From Burkholderiaceae bacterium (GTDB lineage Bacteria; Pseudomonadota; Gammaproteobacteria; Burkholderiales; Burkholderiaceae_C), in the NCBI GenBank assembly GCA_024235955.1, contig JACKLJ010000001.1:1535501-1599500 (forward strand): a DNA stretch of 64,000 bases, read 5' to 3'. Position numbers and translations under genes: made by a program. Under the pieces are notes generated by a model. That model was not told where the DNA came from, searched no databases, and saw nothing but the letters and a program-made list of their open reading frames with translations. Shown here piece after piece: positions 37,162-45,766 of this stretch (position 1 is its first letter; each line of letters starts with the position of its first letter).

Positions 37162-38315
37162 GCAGGCATCCTTCGAGAGGCGGCGGGGGCATGCGATGCC
37201 GCGTTCAAGACCGCGTCGATCACCCGGTCCTGTTCGTCGTCGGTCAACCCGGCGTGCATGGGTAGGCAAAGGACCTCGTTGGCCACCCGCGTGGCCGCGG
37301 GCACATGGCTGGCGGACGCCGAAGGCAGCGAGCGATACTCGGAATGCCACGTGACCAACGGATAAAAGTAACGGCGGGAATCGATGTGGGCGGCGCGGAG
37401 TTTTGCGTGCAGTTGATCGCGCGTGATGGCAAATCCGTCTTTCACGAAAACAGGGAAATAGGCATGGTTGCCGCGCCAGTTTGCGGGTTCAGGCAGGAGT
37501 GAAAGCCCTTCCAGGCTGGCCAGACCCTCCCTGTAGCGCCGGTCTATGGCCTGCCTCCTGCGCCGTTGCGCGTCGATGTGGGGCAACTGGGCCAGTCCGA
37601 GGGCGGCGTTCAGTTCGCCAAGTTTGGCGTTTAGACCCAACTCATCGGTGTCGATATCGGCGGTGAAACCGAAGTTGCGGCAGCGCGCCACGCGATCCGC
37701 CGTATCCGCGGTGGCGCTGACGACCGCGCCGCCCTCCGACGTGGAAAACACCTTGGTCGCATGAAAGCTCACCACACTGGCATCGCCGTGCCGCAGGATG
37801 CTGCCCCCCGCGTCGCTCACATCGAACGCATGCGCCGCGTCGTAGATGAGCTTCAAGCCGTGGTGCCGCGCCAGCAGACCCAGGCGGGTGGTGTCGCACG
37901 GGGTGCCAAAGCAGTGCACGGGCAGGATGGCCGTGACACCAGGGCCGACCGCCGCCGCGGCGCGATCAGGATCGAGGTTCAGGGTGTCGGGGTCGATATC
38001 TGCGAACACGGGCTCCAGCCCACACCATCGGAGCGCGTGCACGGTGGCGACGAAGGTGAACGGCGTCGTGATGACCCGCCCCGAGACCTGGAGCGCGCGC
38101 AGGGCGCACATCAGCCCAAGCGTCGCGTTGGCCGTCAACTGCAGCCGCTCGACCATGAGCCGGGCTTTCAACGCCTGTTCCAGTCGCGCGTGCAGAGCAC
38201 CGTTGTTGGTCAGCATCCGGCTCTCCCATATTTCCCGCAGGTAGGGGAGAAACTCCTCCATGTCAGGAAGCAAGGGTTGAGCGGCACGAATCATGGGAGG
38301 GCGGGTGGCTTCCAT
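37158..38315 (-). CDS. DegT/DnrJ/EryC1 family sugar aminotransferase
   Basis: A 385-residue PLP enzyme from the ATG at 38315. The PLP lysine lies in FHATKVFSTSEGGA, with TTPFTFVATVHALRWCGLEP and DAAHAF (cofactor Asp) upstream and GFTADIDTDELGLNAKLGEL after it. Such enzymes aminate nucleotide-linked keto-sugars. It is the first gene of the four-gene operon. A palindrome, CCTTAA and TTAAGG with seven bases between (38326-38344), lies just upstream and may be a regulator site. Confidence 0.9.
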   Translation of the reverse strand: MEATRPPMIRAAQPLLPDMEEFLPYLREIWESRMLTNNGALHARLEQALKARLMVERLQLTANATLGLMCALRALQVSGRVITTPFTFVATVHALRWCGLEPVFADIDPDTLNLDPDRAAAAVGPGVTAILPVHCFGTPCDTTRLGLLARHHGLKLIYDAAHAFDVSDAGGSILRHGDASVVSFHATKVFSTSEGGAVVSATADTADRVARCRNFGFTADIDTDELGLNAKLGELNAALGLAQLPHIDAQRRRRQAIDRRYREGLASLEGLSLLPEPANWRGNHAYFPVFVKDGFAITRDQLHAKLRAAHIDSRRYFYPLVTWHSEYRSLPSASASHVPAATRVANEVLCLPMHAGLTDDEQDRVIDAVLNAASHAPAASRRMPA

Positions 38316-38325
38316 ATCCAACTGA

Positions 38326-38344
38326 CCTTAATCTATTCTTAAGG
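38326..38344. promoter_or_regulatory. Palindrome upstream of the aminotransferase operon
   Basis: CCTTAA and TTAAGG, seven bases apart, about 11 bp upstream of the aminotransferase ATG. It may be an operator or a structured leader; no regulator gene is nearby. Confidence 0.35.
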
Positions 38345-38528
38345 CATTGATGCGGATTATCAGGGGTGGTTTGTACCAACCCGCTGCCGATGTGCTGGTG
38401 CACCAGGACGCCGGAGCATCGGGCCCGTGAGCTGATCTTGGCAACCGTGTCCGAGGGCGAGCGCGCATGCGCATGGTTGCACAAGCCGCCCGTCGGGCTG
38501 ATCGGCGGAGCCGCCGAGGAAGTGGTTC

Positions 38529-39539
38529 TCAGCCCGGTCCGGCCTTCAGTTCCCGAAACAGATAGCTATATATGTTGTAGCGGCTTGCGCTGATGGGGTG
38601 AGGGCCGGCGGCCGATTCGGCGCTTGAATCCACCGCTGCGATCACGCCGCAGCCCGGCTCGTGCAGGTGGGTGCAGTTGTAGAACCCGCAGCCGGCCACG
38701 TGGGGCTTGAGGTCGGGCATGTAGGCGGCGAGCTGCATCGGGTCGATGTGGCGCAGGCCGAATTCCTGGAAGCCGGGCGAGTCGATCAGCGCGCCGTTTT
38801 TGGCGGCGTCCAGCCAGTACCAGGTGGTGGTGGTGGTGGTGTGCTTGCCGCTGTTCAGGGCCTGCGAGATCTCGCCAGTGAGCACGGCGGCGCCGGGCAC
38901 CAGGCGGTTGATGAGCGTGCTCTTGCCGGCGCCGGAGGGGCCGAGGATCAAGGTGGTGTGGCCGTGCAGGCGCGCGGACAGGTCCTCCAGTGCGCAGGGC
39001 GGCGGGGCGTCGGCCGCCGGTACTGCTGCGGCGGCCGGCGCGGCGCGCGGCTTGGCGGCGATGGGCAGCACGGTGTAGCCCATGGCGCGGTAGGGTGCCA
39101 GGCGCTGCCAGGCGCGGGCAAAGGGCGCCGCCAGGTCGGCCTTGTTGAGGACGATGAGCGGATCGATGTGCTCGGCCTCGCAGGCGATCAGCGCGCGCGC
39201 CAGCTGGTGCTCTGAGAATTCCGGCTCGGCCGCCACCAGGATCAGCACCTGGTCCAGGTTGGCGGCGAAGCTCTTGGTGCGCAGCTCGTCCTGGCGGTAG
39301 AGCAGGTTGCGGCGCTCGTCGATGGCCTCGATCACGCCTTCGTCCTGGCTGGGCTGCCAGCGCACGCGGTCGCCCACCACCACGCCGAGCTTCTTGCCGC
39401 GCGGGTGGCAGATGACGCGGGTGCCCTCGGGCGTTTCCACCACGCAGTGGCGGCCGTGGCTGCCCACCACCAGGCCGGTGAGGAAGGACGCCGCGCCGCC
39501 GGTGGCGCTGGGCTGGGTGGCGGCGCGCGGTCGGCCCAA
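38529..39539 (-). CDS. rsgA: Ribosome small-subunit-dependent GTPase A
   Basis: A 336-residue circularly permuted GTPase for 30S subunit maturation. An OB-fold comes first, then the GTPase motifs in permuted order (LNKADLAA, GPSGAGKSTLINRL, DSPGFQEFGL), then the zinc-binding region (CGFYNCTHLHEPGC). The start is a TTG two bases after the phhB stop; no ATG is available near the conserved start. The final 25 residues are unusual (SSAESAAGPHPISASRY) and coincide with a dispersed repeat-like segment. A duplicate of the 3' end lies at 33954-34142. Confidence 0.92.
   Translation of the reverse strand: MGRPRAATQPSATGGAASFLTGLVVGSHGRHCVVETPEGTRVICHPRGKKLGVVVGDRVRWQPSQDEGVIEAIDERRNLLYRQDELRTKSFAANLDQVLILVAAEPEFSEHQLARALIACEAEHIDPLIVLNKADLAAPFARAWQRLAPYRAMGYTVLPIAAKPRAAPAAAAVPAADAPPPCALEDLSARLHGHTTLILGPSGAGKSTLINRLVPGAAVLTGEISQALNSGKHTTTTTTWYWLDAAKNGALIDSPGFQEFGLRHIDPMQLAAYMPDLKPHVAGCGFYNCTHLHEPGCGVIAAVDSSAESAAGPHPISASRYNIYSYLFRELKAGPG
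38575..38631 (-). repeat. Dispersed repeat-like segment forming the rsgA 3' end
   Basis: GTAGCGGCTTGCGCT and AGGGCCGGCGGCCGATTC align with the two halves of the dispersed repeat. It is read as the C-terminal residues of RsgA. Confidence 0.5.
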
Positions 39540-39541
39540 GT

Positions 39542-39829
39542 TCAGGCGGCGTCTTGCTGCTGGCCCTGAGGCAGGGCGTTGACGGCTTCGGCGGCGGCCA
39601 GGTCGCGCGCGGTCAGGCCGCCGGCATCGTGCGTGGTATAGCGCACCGTGCAGTGGCCGTAGCCGACCGCCAGTTCGGGGTGGTGGTCCTGCGCGTGGGC
39701 GACGCCAGCCACGGCGTTGACGAAGGCCATGGTCTGGTGGAAGTCGGCGAAGCGCCAGCGGCGTTCGATGGCGGGCGTGCCGTCTTGCGTGGTGCGCTGC
39801 CAGCCGGCCGGAATTGCTTCAATATTCAT
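39542..39829 (-). CDS. phhB: 4a-hydroxytetrahydrobiopterin dehydratase
   Basis: A 95-residue pterin-4a-carbinolamine dehydratase (PCD/DCoH). The active-site segment is HAQDHHPELAVGYGHCTVRY, preceded by RRWRFADFHQTMAFVNAVA. It regenerates the pterin cofactor of phenylalanine hydroxylase. It lies between the M48 protease and rsgA genes on the same strand, only two bases before the rsgA TTG. A dispersed repeat copy ends at its start codon. Confidence 0.92.
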   Translation of the reverse strand: MNIEAIPAGWQRTTQDGTPAIERRWRFADFHQTMAFVNAVAGVAHAQDHHPELAVGYGHCTVRYTTHDAGGLTARDLAAAEAVNALPQGQQQDAA

Positions 39830-39879
39830 AGCTTTCTGCGCCCGCCATTCAAGGGCTGCAGGCCGATTTGACCATGAAT
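39828..39879 (+). repeat. Dispersed repeat, near-consensus copy
   Basis: ATAGCTTTCTGCGCCCGCC, then CAAGGGCTGCAGGCCGATTT and GACCATGAAT. It fills the gap between the M48 protease and phhB genes exactly. Confidence 0.85.
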
Positions 39880-41198
39880 CATGCGCCGGCTCCCACCGCC
39901 TCGAAGCGCGCACCCATGCGGGCGATGCGCTCGCTGGCCGGCGGGTGCGAGTAGTAGAAACGCACGTACAGCGGATCGGGCGTGAGCGTGCTGGCGTTGT
40001 CCTTGTAGAGCTTGACCAGCGCGTTGGCCAGGTCCTGCGCGCTGGCCTGCTGGGCGGCGTAGGCGTCGGCCTCGAACTCGTGCCGGCGCGACAGCATGGC
40101 CGACAGCGGCGACAGGAAGAAGCTGAACACCGGCACCACCAGCATGAACAGCAGCAGCGCCAGCGCGTGGTTGGGCACGTCGCCGCCCAACTGCGCCGGC
40201 AGGTTGGGCGTGACGCCCAGGCCCACGTAAAACCAGCTCTGCTGCGTGAGCCAGCCCAGCAGCGCCAGCCCGGCCAGGCTGAAACCGAACATCGCCGCGA
40301 TGCGCTTGGCGATGTGGCGGCGCTTGAAGTGGCCCAGCTCGTGCGCCAGCACAGCCTCCACTTCGGGCACCGAGAGCTGTTTGAGCAGAGTGTCGAAGAA
40401 CACCACGCGCTTGGCCGCACCGAAGCCGGTGAAGTAGGCGTTGGCGTGGGCGCTGCGGCGGCTGCCGTCCATCACGAACAGGCCCTTGGCGGCAAAGCCG
40501 CAACGCGCCATCAGGCCGGTGACGCGCTCCTTCAGCGCCTCGTCGGCCAGCGGCTGGAACTTGTTGAACAGCGGCGCGATGAACATGGGGTAGATCACCA
40601 TCATCAGCAGGCTGAAGCCCATCCACACCGCCCACGTCCAGAGCCACCACCAGCGGCCGGTGGCGCCCATCAGCCACAGCACCAGCGCCGCCAGCGGGAT
40701 GCCGATGGCGGCGCCGACCAGCGTGCCTTTCACCAGATCACCCAGCCAGAGGCCCAGGGTCATCTTGTTGAAGCCGAAGCGCTGTTCCACCACAAAGGTC
40801 TGGTAGAGCCCGAACGGCAGGTCGATCAGCCCGTTGATCACGGCAAAGGCCACCAGCAGCGCCAGCGGCTGCAGCAGCGGGTGGCCGGGGCCGAAGGCTT
40901 GCAGCAGCAGGGCGTTCAGCCAGTCCAGCCCGCCCATCAGCGTCCAGCCCAGCAGCACGGCGGCGCCGAAGGCCAGCTCCAGCAGGCCGAGGCGCAGCTT
41001 GGCCACGGTGTAGTCGGCCGCGCGCTGGTGCGAGGCCAGGGTGATGGTCTGGGCGAACTCGGTTGGCACGGCGCCGCGGTGGCGCGCCACGGCGCGGATC
41101 TGGCGCGAGGCCAGCCAGAATTTGACCAGCAGGTTGGCCAGCAGTGCGGCACCGAAGATGAGGCTGGTGAGCAGGGCGGGAGAGAGCGAATCGTTCAA
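39879..41198 (-). CDS. M48-family membrane metalloprotease (CAAX prenyl protease-like)
   Basis: A 439-residue integral membrane zinc protease. The catalytic motif HELGHFKRRH and the third ligand region EFEADAYAAQQ are intact, with about six or seven membrane helices. It resembles Ste24/HtpX-like proteases and probably degrades or processes membrane proteins. It heads an operon with phhB and rsgA and is divergent from orn. Confidence 0.92.
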   Translation of the reverse strand: MNDSLSPALLTSLIFGAALLANLLVKFWLASRQIRAVARHRGAVPTEFAQTITLASHQRAADYTVAKLRLGLLELAFGAAVLLGWTLMGGLDWLNALLLQAFGPGHPLLQPLALLVAFAVINGLIDLPFGLYQTFVVEQRFGFNKMTLGLWLGDLVKGTLVGAAIGIPLAALVLWLMGATGRWWWLWTWAVWMGFSLLMMVIYPMFIAPLFNKFQPLADEALKERVTGLMARCGFAAKGLFVMDGSRRSAHANAYFTGFGAAKRVVFFDTLLKQLSVPEVEAVLAHELGHFKRRHIAKRIAAMFGFSLAGLALLGWLTQQSWFYVGLGVTPNLPAQLGGDVPNHALALLLFMLVVPVFSFFLSPLSAMLSRRHEFEADAYAAQQASAQDLANALVKLYKDNASTLTPDPLYVRFYYSHPPASERIARMGARFEAVGAGA

Positions 41199-41283
41199 GG
41201 CGGGTCAGGCGCTGCGGAGTTCGCCCGAGTGTAGGCGCAAGCGCCCGCGCGCGTGGTGCGCGGGGTCGGCGACAATCGCCCGC

Positions 41284-41877
41284 ATGAGCGACATCCAAGC
41301 AGCACCCGCGCCGTCCGACAAGGCGCTCGAGAAGCACGACCTCAACCTGATCTGGATCGATTGCGAGATGACCGGGCTCGACCCGGAAGGCGACCGGCTG
41401 ATGGAGATCGCCGTGATCGCGACCAGCCCCGATTTGGCACGGCGCGTGGAAGGCCCGGTGCTGGTGATCCACCAGAGCGACGAGCAGCTGGCCAAGATGG
41501 ACGCCTGGAACCAGGGCACGCACGGCCGCAGTGGCCTGACGGCCAAGGTCAAGGCCTCGACCCTGACCGAGGCCGAGGCCGAGGCGCAGGTGATCGCGTT
41601 CATGAGCCAGTATGTGGGCAAGGGCGCCTCGCCCATGTGCGGCAACACCATCGGCCAGGACCGGCGCTTTCTGGTGAAGTACATGCCGCGGCTGGAGGGC
41701 TGGTTTCACTACCGCAACATCGACGTCAGCACGCTCAAGGAACTGGCGCGGCGCTGGCGGCCGGCGGTGGTGGAGGCGTTCAAGAAGCAGCAGTCGCACA
41801 CCGCGCTGGCCGACGTGCACGAATCCATCGACGAACTGCTGCATTACCGCGAACACTTCATCCGGCTGGAAGGCTGA
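41284..41877 (+). CDS. orn: Oligoribonuclease
   Basis: A 197-residue DEDDh 3'-5' exoribonuclease that degrades short RNAs and pGpG. Motifs are LIWIDCEMTGL (Asp and Glu), GNTIGQDRRFL and SHTALADVHESI. Normal family length is about 180, and this one has a slightly longer N-terminus. It is divergent from the M48 protease gene. Confidence 0.95.
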   Translation: MSDIQAAPAPSDKALEKHDLNLIWIDCEMTGLDPEGDRLMEIAVIATSPDLARRVEGPVLVIHQSDEQLAKMDAWNQGTHGRSGLTAKVKASTLTEAEAEAQVIAFMSQYVGKGASPMCGNTIGQDRRFLVKYMPRLEGWFHYRNIDVSTLKELARRWRPAVVEAFKKQQSHTALADVHESIDELLHYREHFIRLEG

Positions 41878-41928
41878 CGCGCAGGGCGTCGGGGCGGTGA
41901 CAGGCGCTACGGCGCGCCCGCAGCGGGT

Positions 41929-42666
41929 TCAGTGCTTGCGCAGCTCCGCGCGGCGGCTGTCGACCGGGGCCAGGAAGGAGTCTTCCTGGCGCCATTGGGC
42001 CACGGTGTCGCCTTCTTCCTCGGCTCCGGCGCCCGGACGGTTGGCCTGGTGGCGGCGCTCGCGGCTGCGGTCCAGCGTTTCGTGCAACTGGTGGCGCATC
42101 TGCTCGAGTTGCTGGGCTTCGGTGGGCGGTGGCTCGGAATCGATCCCGGCTTCGCCGATGAAGTCGGCGCGCAGCGCGTCGGGGTTGGGCAGCGAGCCCT
42201 GCATGATCACCCAGTAGCCGATGCCGCACTGCGCCAGCAGCGTCTGCTTGAGCTGGCGGTTGCTGCGCGAGATGCCGTGCTTGCCGATCACGTCGACGCA
42301 GCCGATCACGCGCGCGTCGTCGGTGCAGATCGAGAAGGTGCAGTACACGCCCGAAAGCACGCCGAACCATTCGCGCGCCTTCTCCGGATCATGGGGCACG
42401 GTGTAACGGGTGACCGGGAGCTTGACCAGCACGCGGTGGTCGGGGAACACGGCGCGCAGCCAGTGCCACACTTCACGCTCGGCGGTGCCGGCGATGCGGC
42501 GCGGGTTGAGCGGCCACTGGCGCGGCAGCGTCCGCACGCGCTTGCTCTTGCGGCGTTGGCGTTGCTGGTGATCCTGCCACCAGAGCGCCATCACGAAACC
42601 GCTGGCGACCATCAAGATCACCACCAGCAACGTGAGCACGCTTGCCGAACCGGACAATGCCCGCAC
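41929..42666 (-). CDS. DUF2726 membrane-anchored protein
   Basis: A 245-residue protein with one N-terminal membrane segment (VLTLLVVILMVASGFVMALWW) and a DUF2726 domain (EREVWHWLRAVFPDHRVLVK, then VIGCVDVIGKHGISRSNRQLK), a restriction endonuclease-like fold seen widely in Burkholderiales. Function unknown. The C-terminus is charged and probably disordered. Confidence 0.85.
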   Translation of the reverse strand: MRALSGSASVLTLLVVILMVASGFVMALWWQDHQQRQRRKSKRVRTLPRQWPLNPRRIAGTAEREVWHWLRAVFPDHRVLVKLPVTRYTVPHDPEKAREWFGVLSGVYCTFSICTDDARVIGCVDVIGKHGISRSNRQLKQTLLAQCGIGYWVIMQGSLPNPDALRADFIGEAGIDSEPPPTEAQQLEQMRHQLHETLDRSRERRHQANRPGAGAEEEGDTVAQWRQEDSFLAPVDSRRAELRKH

Positions 42667-42856
42667 CGAGACTCCCTGTAAGTAAAAGTTTCAACAAATA
42701 TTAGCGCAGGAGCGGGCTTGTCCAGCAGACATTGCGCATAAACGGTGCATTTCAGCCGACGGTTAGTGAATACATCACAATCGGCTTCTTCCGAATGTCG
42801 CCCATTTCATACGTCCGGGGGCATCCGGATGTTTCAACGCAACGACAGCGGATGGC

Positions 42857-43585
42857 ATGAGGCTCGACGACCTTCTTTTCAGCCAGGGCTTCGGCACCCG
42901 GCGCCAGTGCACCGGCCGCGTCCAGTTGGGTCAGGTGGCGCTGGAGGGGGCGGTCTGCACCGACCCGGCCCGGGACGTGGACCCCGAGGGCCTGGCCTTC
43001 AGCGTCGAGGGCGAGCCCTGGGTCTGGCAGGAGCGGGCCTACCTGATGCTGCACAAGCCGGCCGGTTACGAATGCTCGCACCGGCCCGGCGCCTGGCCCA
43101 GCGTTTACACCCTGCTGCCGGCGCCGTTGCGCCGGCGCCCGGGCGCCGGCAAGCTGAACGGCGTGCAGGCGGTGGGCCGGCTGGACCAGGACACCACCGG
43201 CCTGCTGCTGCTCTCCGACGACGGCGCCTTCATCCACCGCATGAATTCACCCAGGCGCCACGTGCCCAAGGTGTACGAGGTGACGCTGAAGCACCCGATG
43301 GACGAGGCCCAATGCGGCAGGCTCACTGCCGGCGTGCGGCTGGACGACGAGCCGCGCCCGGTGCGCGCCGCCGCGGCCGAGCGTGTGGCGGAGCGCCACC
43401 TGCGCCTCACGCTCACCGAAGGGAAGTACCACCAGGTCAAGCGCATGGTGGCGGCGGTGGGTAACAGGGTGGAGGCCCTGCACCGCAGCCGCATTGGCGC
43501 GCTCGAGCTGACGCCGGATCTGGCGCCCGGCCGGTGGCGCTGGCTCTCGCCGCAGGATCTGGCGGCGCTGGCGCCGGTTGCCTGA
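42857..43585 (+). CDS. rsuA: 16S rRNA pseudouridine synthase (RsuA type)
   Basis: A 242-residue RsuA/RluB-family enzyme. An S4-like RNA-binding domain comes first (MRLDDLLFSQGFGTRRQC), then the catalytic motif GRLDQDTTGLLLLSDDG with the nucleophilic Asp, and KYHQVKRMVAAVGN near the end. It is expected to modify a uridine such as U516 of 16S rRNA. Confidence 0.88.
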   Translation: MRLDDLLFSQGFGTRRQCTGRVQLGQVALEGAVCTDPARDVDPEGLAFSVEGEPWVWQERAYLMLHKPAGYECSHRPGAWPSVYTLLPAPLRRRPGAGKLNGVQAVGRLDQDTTGLLLLSDDGAFIHRMNSPRRHVPKVYEVTLKHPMDEAQCGRLTAGVRLDDEPRPVRAAAAERVAERHLRLTLTEGKYHQVKRMVAAVGNRVEALHRSRIGALELTPDLAPGRWRWLSPQDLAALAPVA

Positions 43586-43591
43586 GTTGGG

Positions 43592-43640
43592 GATGAAATC
43601 GGCCTCCAGCCCTTTGGAGGCGGGCGCAGGCAGCTATGAA
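43592..43640 (-). repeat. Dispersed repeat, copy downstream of the pseudouridine synthase gene
   Basis: GATGAAATCGGCCTCCAGCC and GGCGGGCGCAGGCAGCTAT in a convergent intergenic gap. Because both flanking genes converge here it could act as a structured 3' end. Confidence 0.85.
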
Positions 43641-43675
43641 TCAAGTAGCTGCTGGCGAGGCCTGGCGGGCCGGCG

Positions 43676-44482
43676 TCAGGCGCCCTGCAGGAAGCGCGCG
43701 ATGGCCGCGTTCACCGCCGCCGGCTGGTCCTTGTGTGGGGAATGGCCGCAGTCCGGCAGCTTGAGCAGCTGCGCCTGCGGCACGGCGGCGGCCAGGTCGT
43801 CGATCTGCGCCAGGGTGCCGTACTGGTCGTCCAGGCCCTGGATGGCCAGCAGCGGCGCGGTGATGCCGCGTACTTCCTGGCGGATGTCGAAGTCGCGGAA
43901 CGCCGGGCTGAGCCAGACGTCGTTCCACTGCCAGAAGGCCACCTGCACGTCGTCGTGGTAGCGCGCCAGCCGCTGGGGCAGGTCGGTGGCCTCGAAGGCC
44001 TGGCGCGCCTCGGCGATGGATTGGACCGAGATGTCTTCCACCATCACGTGCGGCGCCATCGCCACGCAGGCGGCCACCGGGTGCGCGGCGGTGTGGATCA
44101 GGGCGATGGTGGCGCCGTCGGAATGGCCCACCAGCACCGGTCGCTCCACGCCCAGCCGTGCCAGCAGCCTGGGCAGCACCTCCAGCGCCTCGCGGTGCAT
44201 GTAGTCGGGCAGCAGGCGCCCGCCGCGCTGGCCGCCCGGCAGCGCGTGCGAGGGCGCGCGCACGTCGGGCACCGGGCTGGACTTGCCGTAGCCCTGGCGC
44301 GAGTACACGATGCCCGCCCGCCCCGTGGCCGCGCACAGGCTGGCCGGCCAGTCGCGCCACATGGCCACCGAGCCCAGGCCTTCGTGCAGGAACACCAGCG
44401 GCGCCAGGCCCGGCGTGGCGCCTGCCGGAGCGGGCAGTTGCGTTAGCTCAAGAAAAACGCCGTCGATGTCCACCTGTTGCAT
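43676..44482 (-). CDS. Alpha/beta hydrolase
   Basis: A 268-residue alpha/beta hydrolase. The oxyanion region is HEGLGSVAMWRDWP, the nucleophile elbow is VGHSDGATIALIH, and the acid and His lie in LDDQYG and PDCGHSPHKDQP. The gene starts at the ATG at 44482; a longer upstream frame is spurious because it reads into the divergent gene. Substrate unknown; a carboxylesterase or dienelactone-type role is possible. Confidence 0.88.
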   Translation of the reverse strand: MQQVDIDGVFLELTQLPAPAGATPGLAPLVFLHEGLGSVAMWRDWPASLCAATGRAGIVYSRQGYGKSSPVPDVRAPSHALPGGQRGGRLLPDYMHREALEVLPRLLARLGVERPVLVGHSDGATIALIHTAAHPVAACVAMAPHVMVEDISVQSIAEARQAFEATDLPQRLARYHDDVQVAFWQWNDVWLSPAFRDFDIRQEVRGITAPLLAIQGLDDQYGTLAQIDDLAAAVPQAQLLKLPDCGHSPHKDQPAAVNAAIARFLQGA

Positions 44483-44556
44483 CGCCGGGATGTTAAAGCA
44501 AGGTGCGCGGCTGCCACGCAGGGCTACACTCGCGCGCTCGAACAGGGAAAAATCCT

Positions 44557-45753
44557 TTGCTGACAAGCGTTTTGACAAGATGGGGGCGGTTGCGACCGGG
44601 CCGCGCCGGCTGGCTGGGCGTGCTGGCGGCGGGGCTGATGGCGGGGCCGGCCCTGGCGCAGGTGCCGCCCGCGCCGGCCCGGCCGGTGGCAAGCGTCGCG
44701 GCGCCGGCTGCCCAGGCCAGAGCGGCCAGCGCGGTGCCGGCAGCGCCGGCCACGACGGCCAGTGCGCACGCGCCTTCATCGGCGCCCGCGCCCGCCGCGC
44801 GGGCAGCCTCGACGCCCACCCAGGCCATGAAGCCCACGCCGGTGTTCGTGCTCAACTCGCTGGACGGCAACGTGAGCGTGATCGACCCGACCACCTGGAA
44901 GGAGATCAAGCGCATCCCCACCGGCAAGGAGCCGCACCACCTGTACCTCACGCCGGACGAGAAATCGGTGATCGTGGCCAACGCCGCCAGCGACTCGCTC
45001 ACCTTCATCGACCCGCGCACCGCCGAGGTGCAGCGCACCGTGCGCGGCATCCTCGACCCGTACCACCTGCGCTTCTCGCCCGACATGAAATGGTTCCTCA
45101 CCAACGGGAACCGGCTGAACCATGTGGATGTCTACCGCTGGGACGGCAGCAACCTGCAACTGGCCAAGCGCATTGCCACCGGCAAGACGCCGAGCCACCT
45201 GTGGATCGATTCCAAAAGCACCATCGCCTACTCCAGCATGCAGGACAGCGACGAACTGGTGGTGATCGACCTGGCCACCCAGACCATCCTCCACCGCATC
45301 AAGGTGGGCAGCCTGCCGGCCGACATCTACGTCACGCCGGACGACAGGACCCTGTTCCTGGGGCTGACGGGCGGCGAGGGTGTGGAGGTGTACGACGTCT
45401 CCGGTGTGCGCACCGGCCAGGCGCCGCGCTTTCTCAAGCTGCTGCCCACCGGCAAGGGCGCGCACGCCTTCCGGCCGATGGGCGACGGCGAGCACATCTT
45501 CGTGAGCAACCGGGTGGCCAACACCATCAGCCGCATCGACACGCGCACGCAGAGCGTGGACTTCACCATGCCCACCAGCGCCGGGCCCGACTGCATGGAC
45601 CTGTCGGCCGACGGCAAGACGCTGCTGGTCAGCTCGCGCTGGGCGCGCAAGCTCACGCTGATCGACCTGGCCACGCGCAAGATCGTGCGCGAGATCCCGG
45701 TGGGTGCCTCGCCGCACGGCGTCTGGACGCTCGATCACGCACCCCGCCGGTGA
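44557..45753 (+). CDS. YVTN-type beta-propeller protein, exported
   Basis: A 398-residue protein from the TTG at 44557 (preceded by AGGGAAAA), which gives a clean signal peptide (AGWLGVLAAGLMAGPALAQ). A low-complexity Ala/Pro linker follows, then a seven-bladed YVTN/YncE-like beta-propeller (VFVLNSLDGNVSVIDPTTWK, HHLYLTPDEKSVIVANAASD). It is secreted to the periplasm; the ligand is unknown. A GTG at 44503 would give a longer, atypical N-terminus. Confidence 0.85.
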   Translation: MLTSVLTRWGRLRPGRAGWLGVLAAGLMAGPALAQVPPAPARPVASVAAPAAQARAASAVPAAPATTASAHAPSSAPAPAARAASTPTQAMKPTPVFVLNSLDGNVSVIDPTTWKEIKRIPTGKEPHHLYLTPDEKSVIVANAASDSLTFIDPRTAEVQRTVRGILDPYHLRFSPDMKWFLTNGNRLNHVDVYRWDGSNLQLAKRIATGKTPSHLWIDSKSTIAYSSMQDSDELVVIDLATQTILHRIKVGSLPADIYVTPDDRTLFLGLTGGEGVEVYDVSGVRTGQAPRFLKLLPTGKGAHAFRPMGDGEHIFVSNRVANTISRIDTRTQSVDFTMPTSAGPDCMDLSADGKTLLVSSRWARKLTLIDLATRKIVREIPVGASPHGVWTLDHAPRR

Positions 45754-45766
45754 GCTGAAGCCTGCT

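Noticed and set aside
38345..38528. Short frame reading RELILATVSEGERACAWL upstream of rsgA
   Set aside because: Too short, without a ribosome site, and in the gap between two clear genes; kept as non-coding.
44310..45758. Plus-strand frame of 482 codons overlapping the beta-propeller gene
   Set aside because: Alternate frame of the YVTN propeller gene; sequence is Arg/Pro/His rich and without family motifs.
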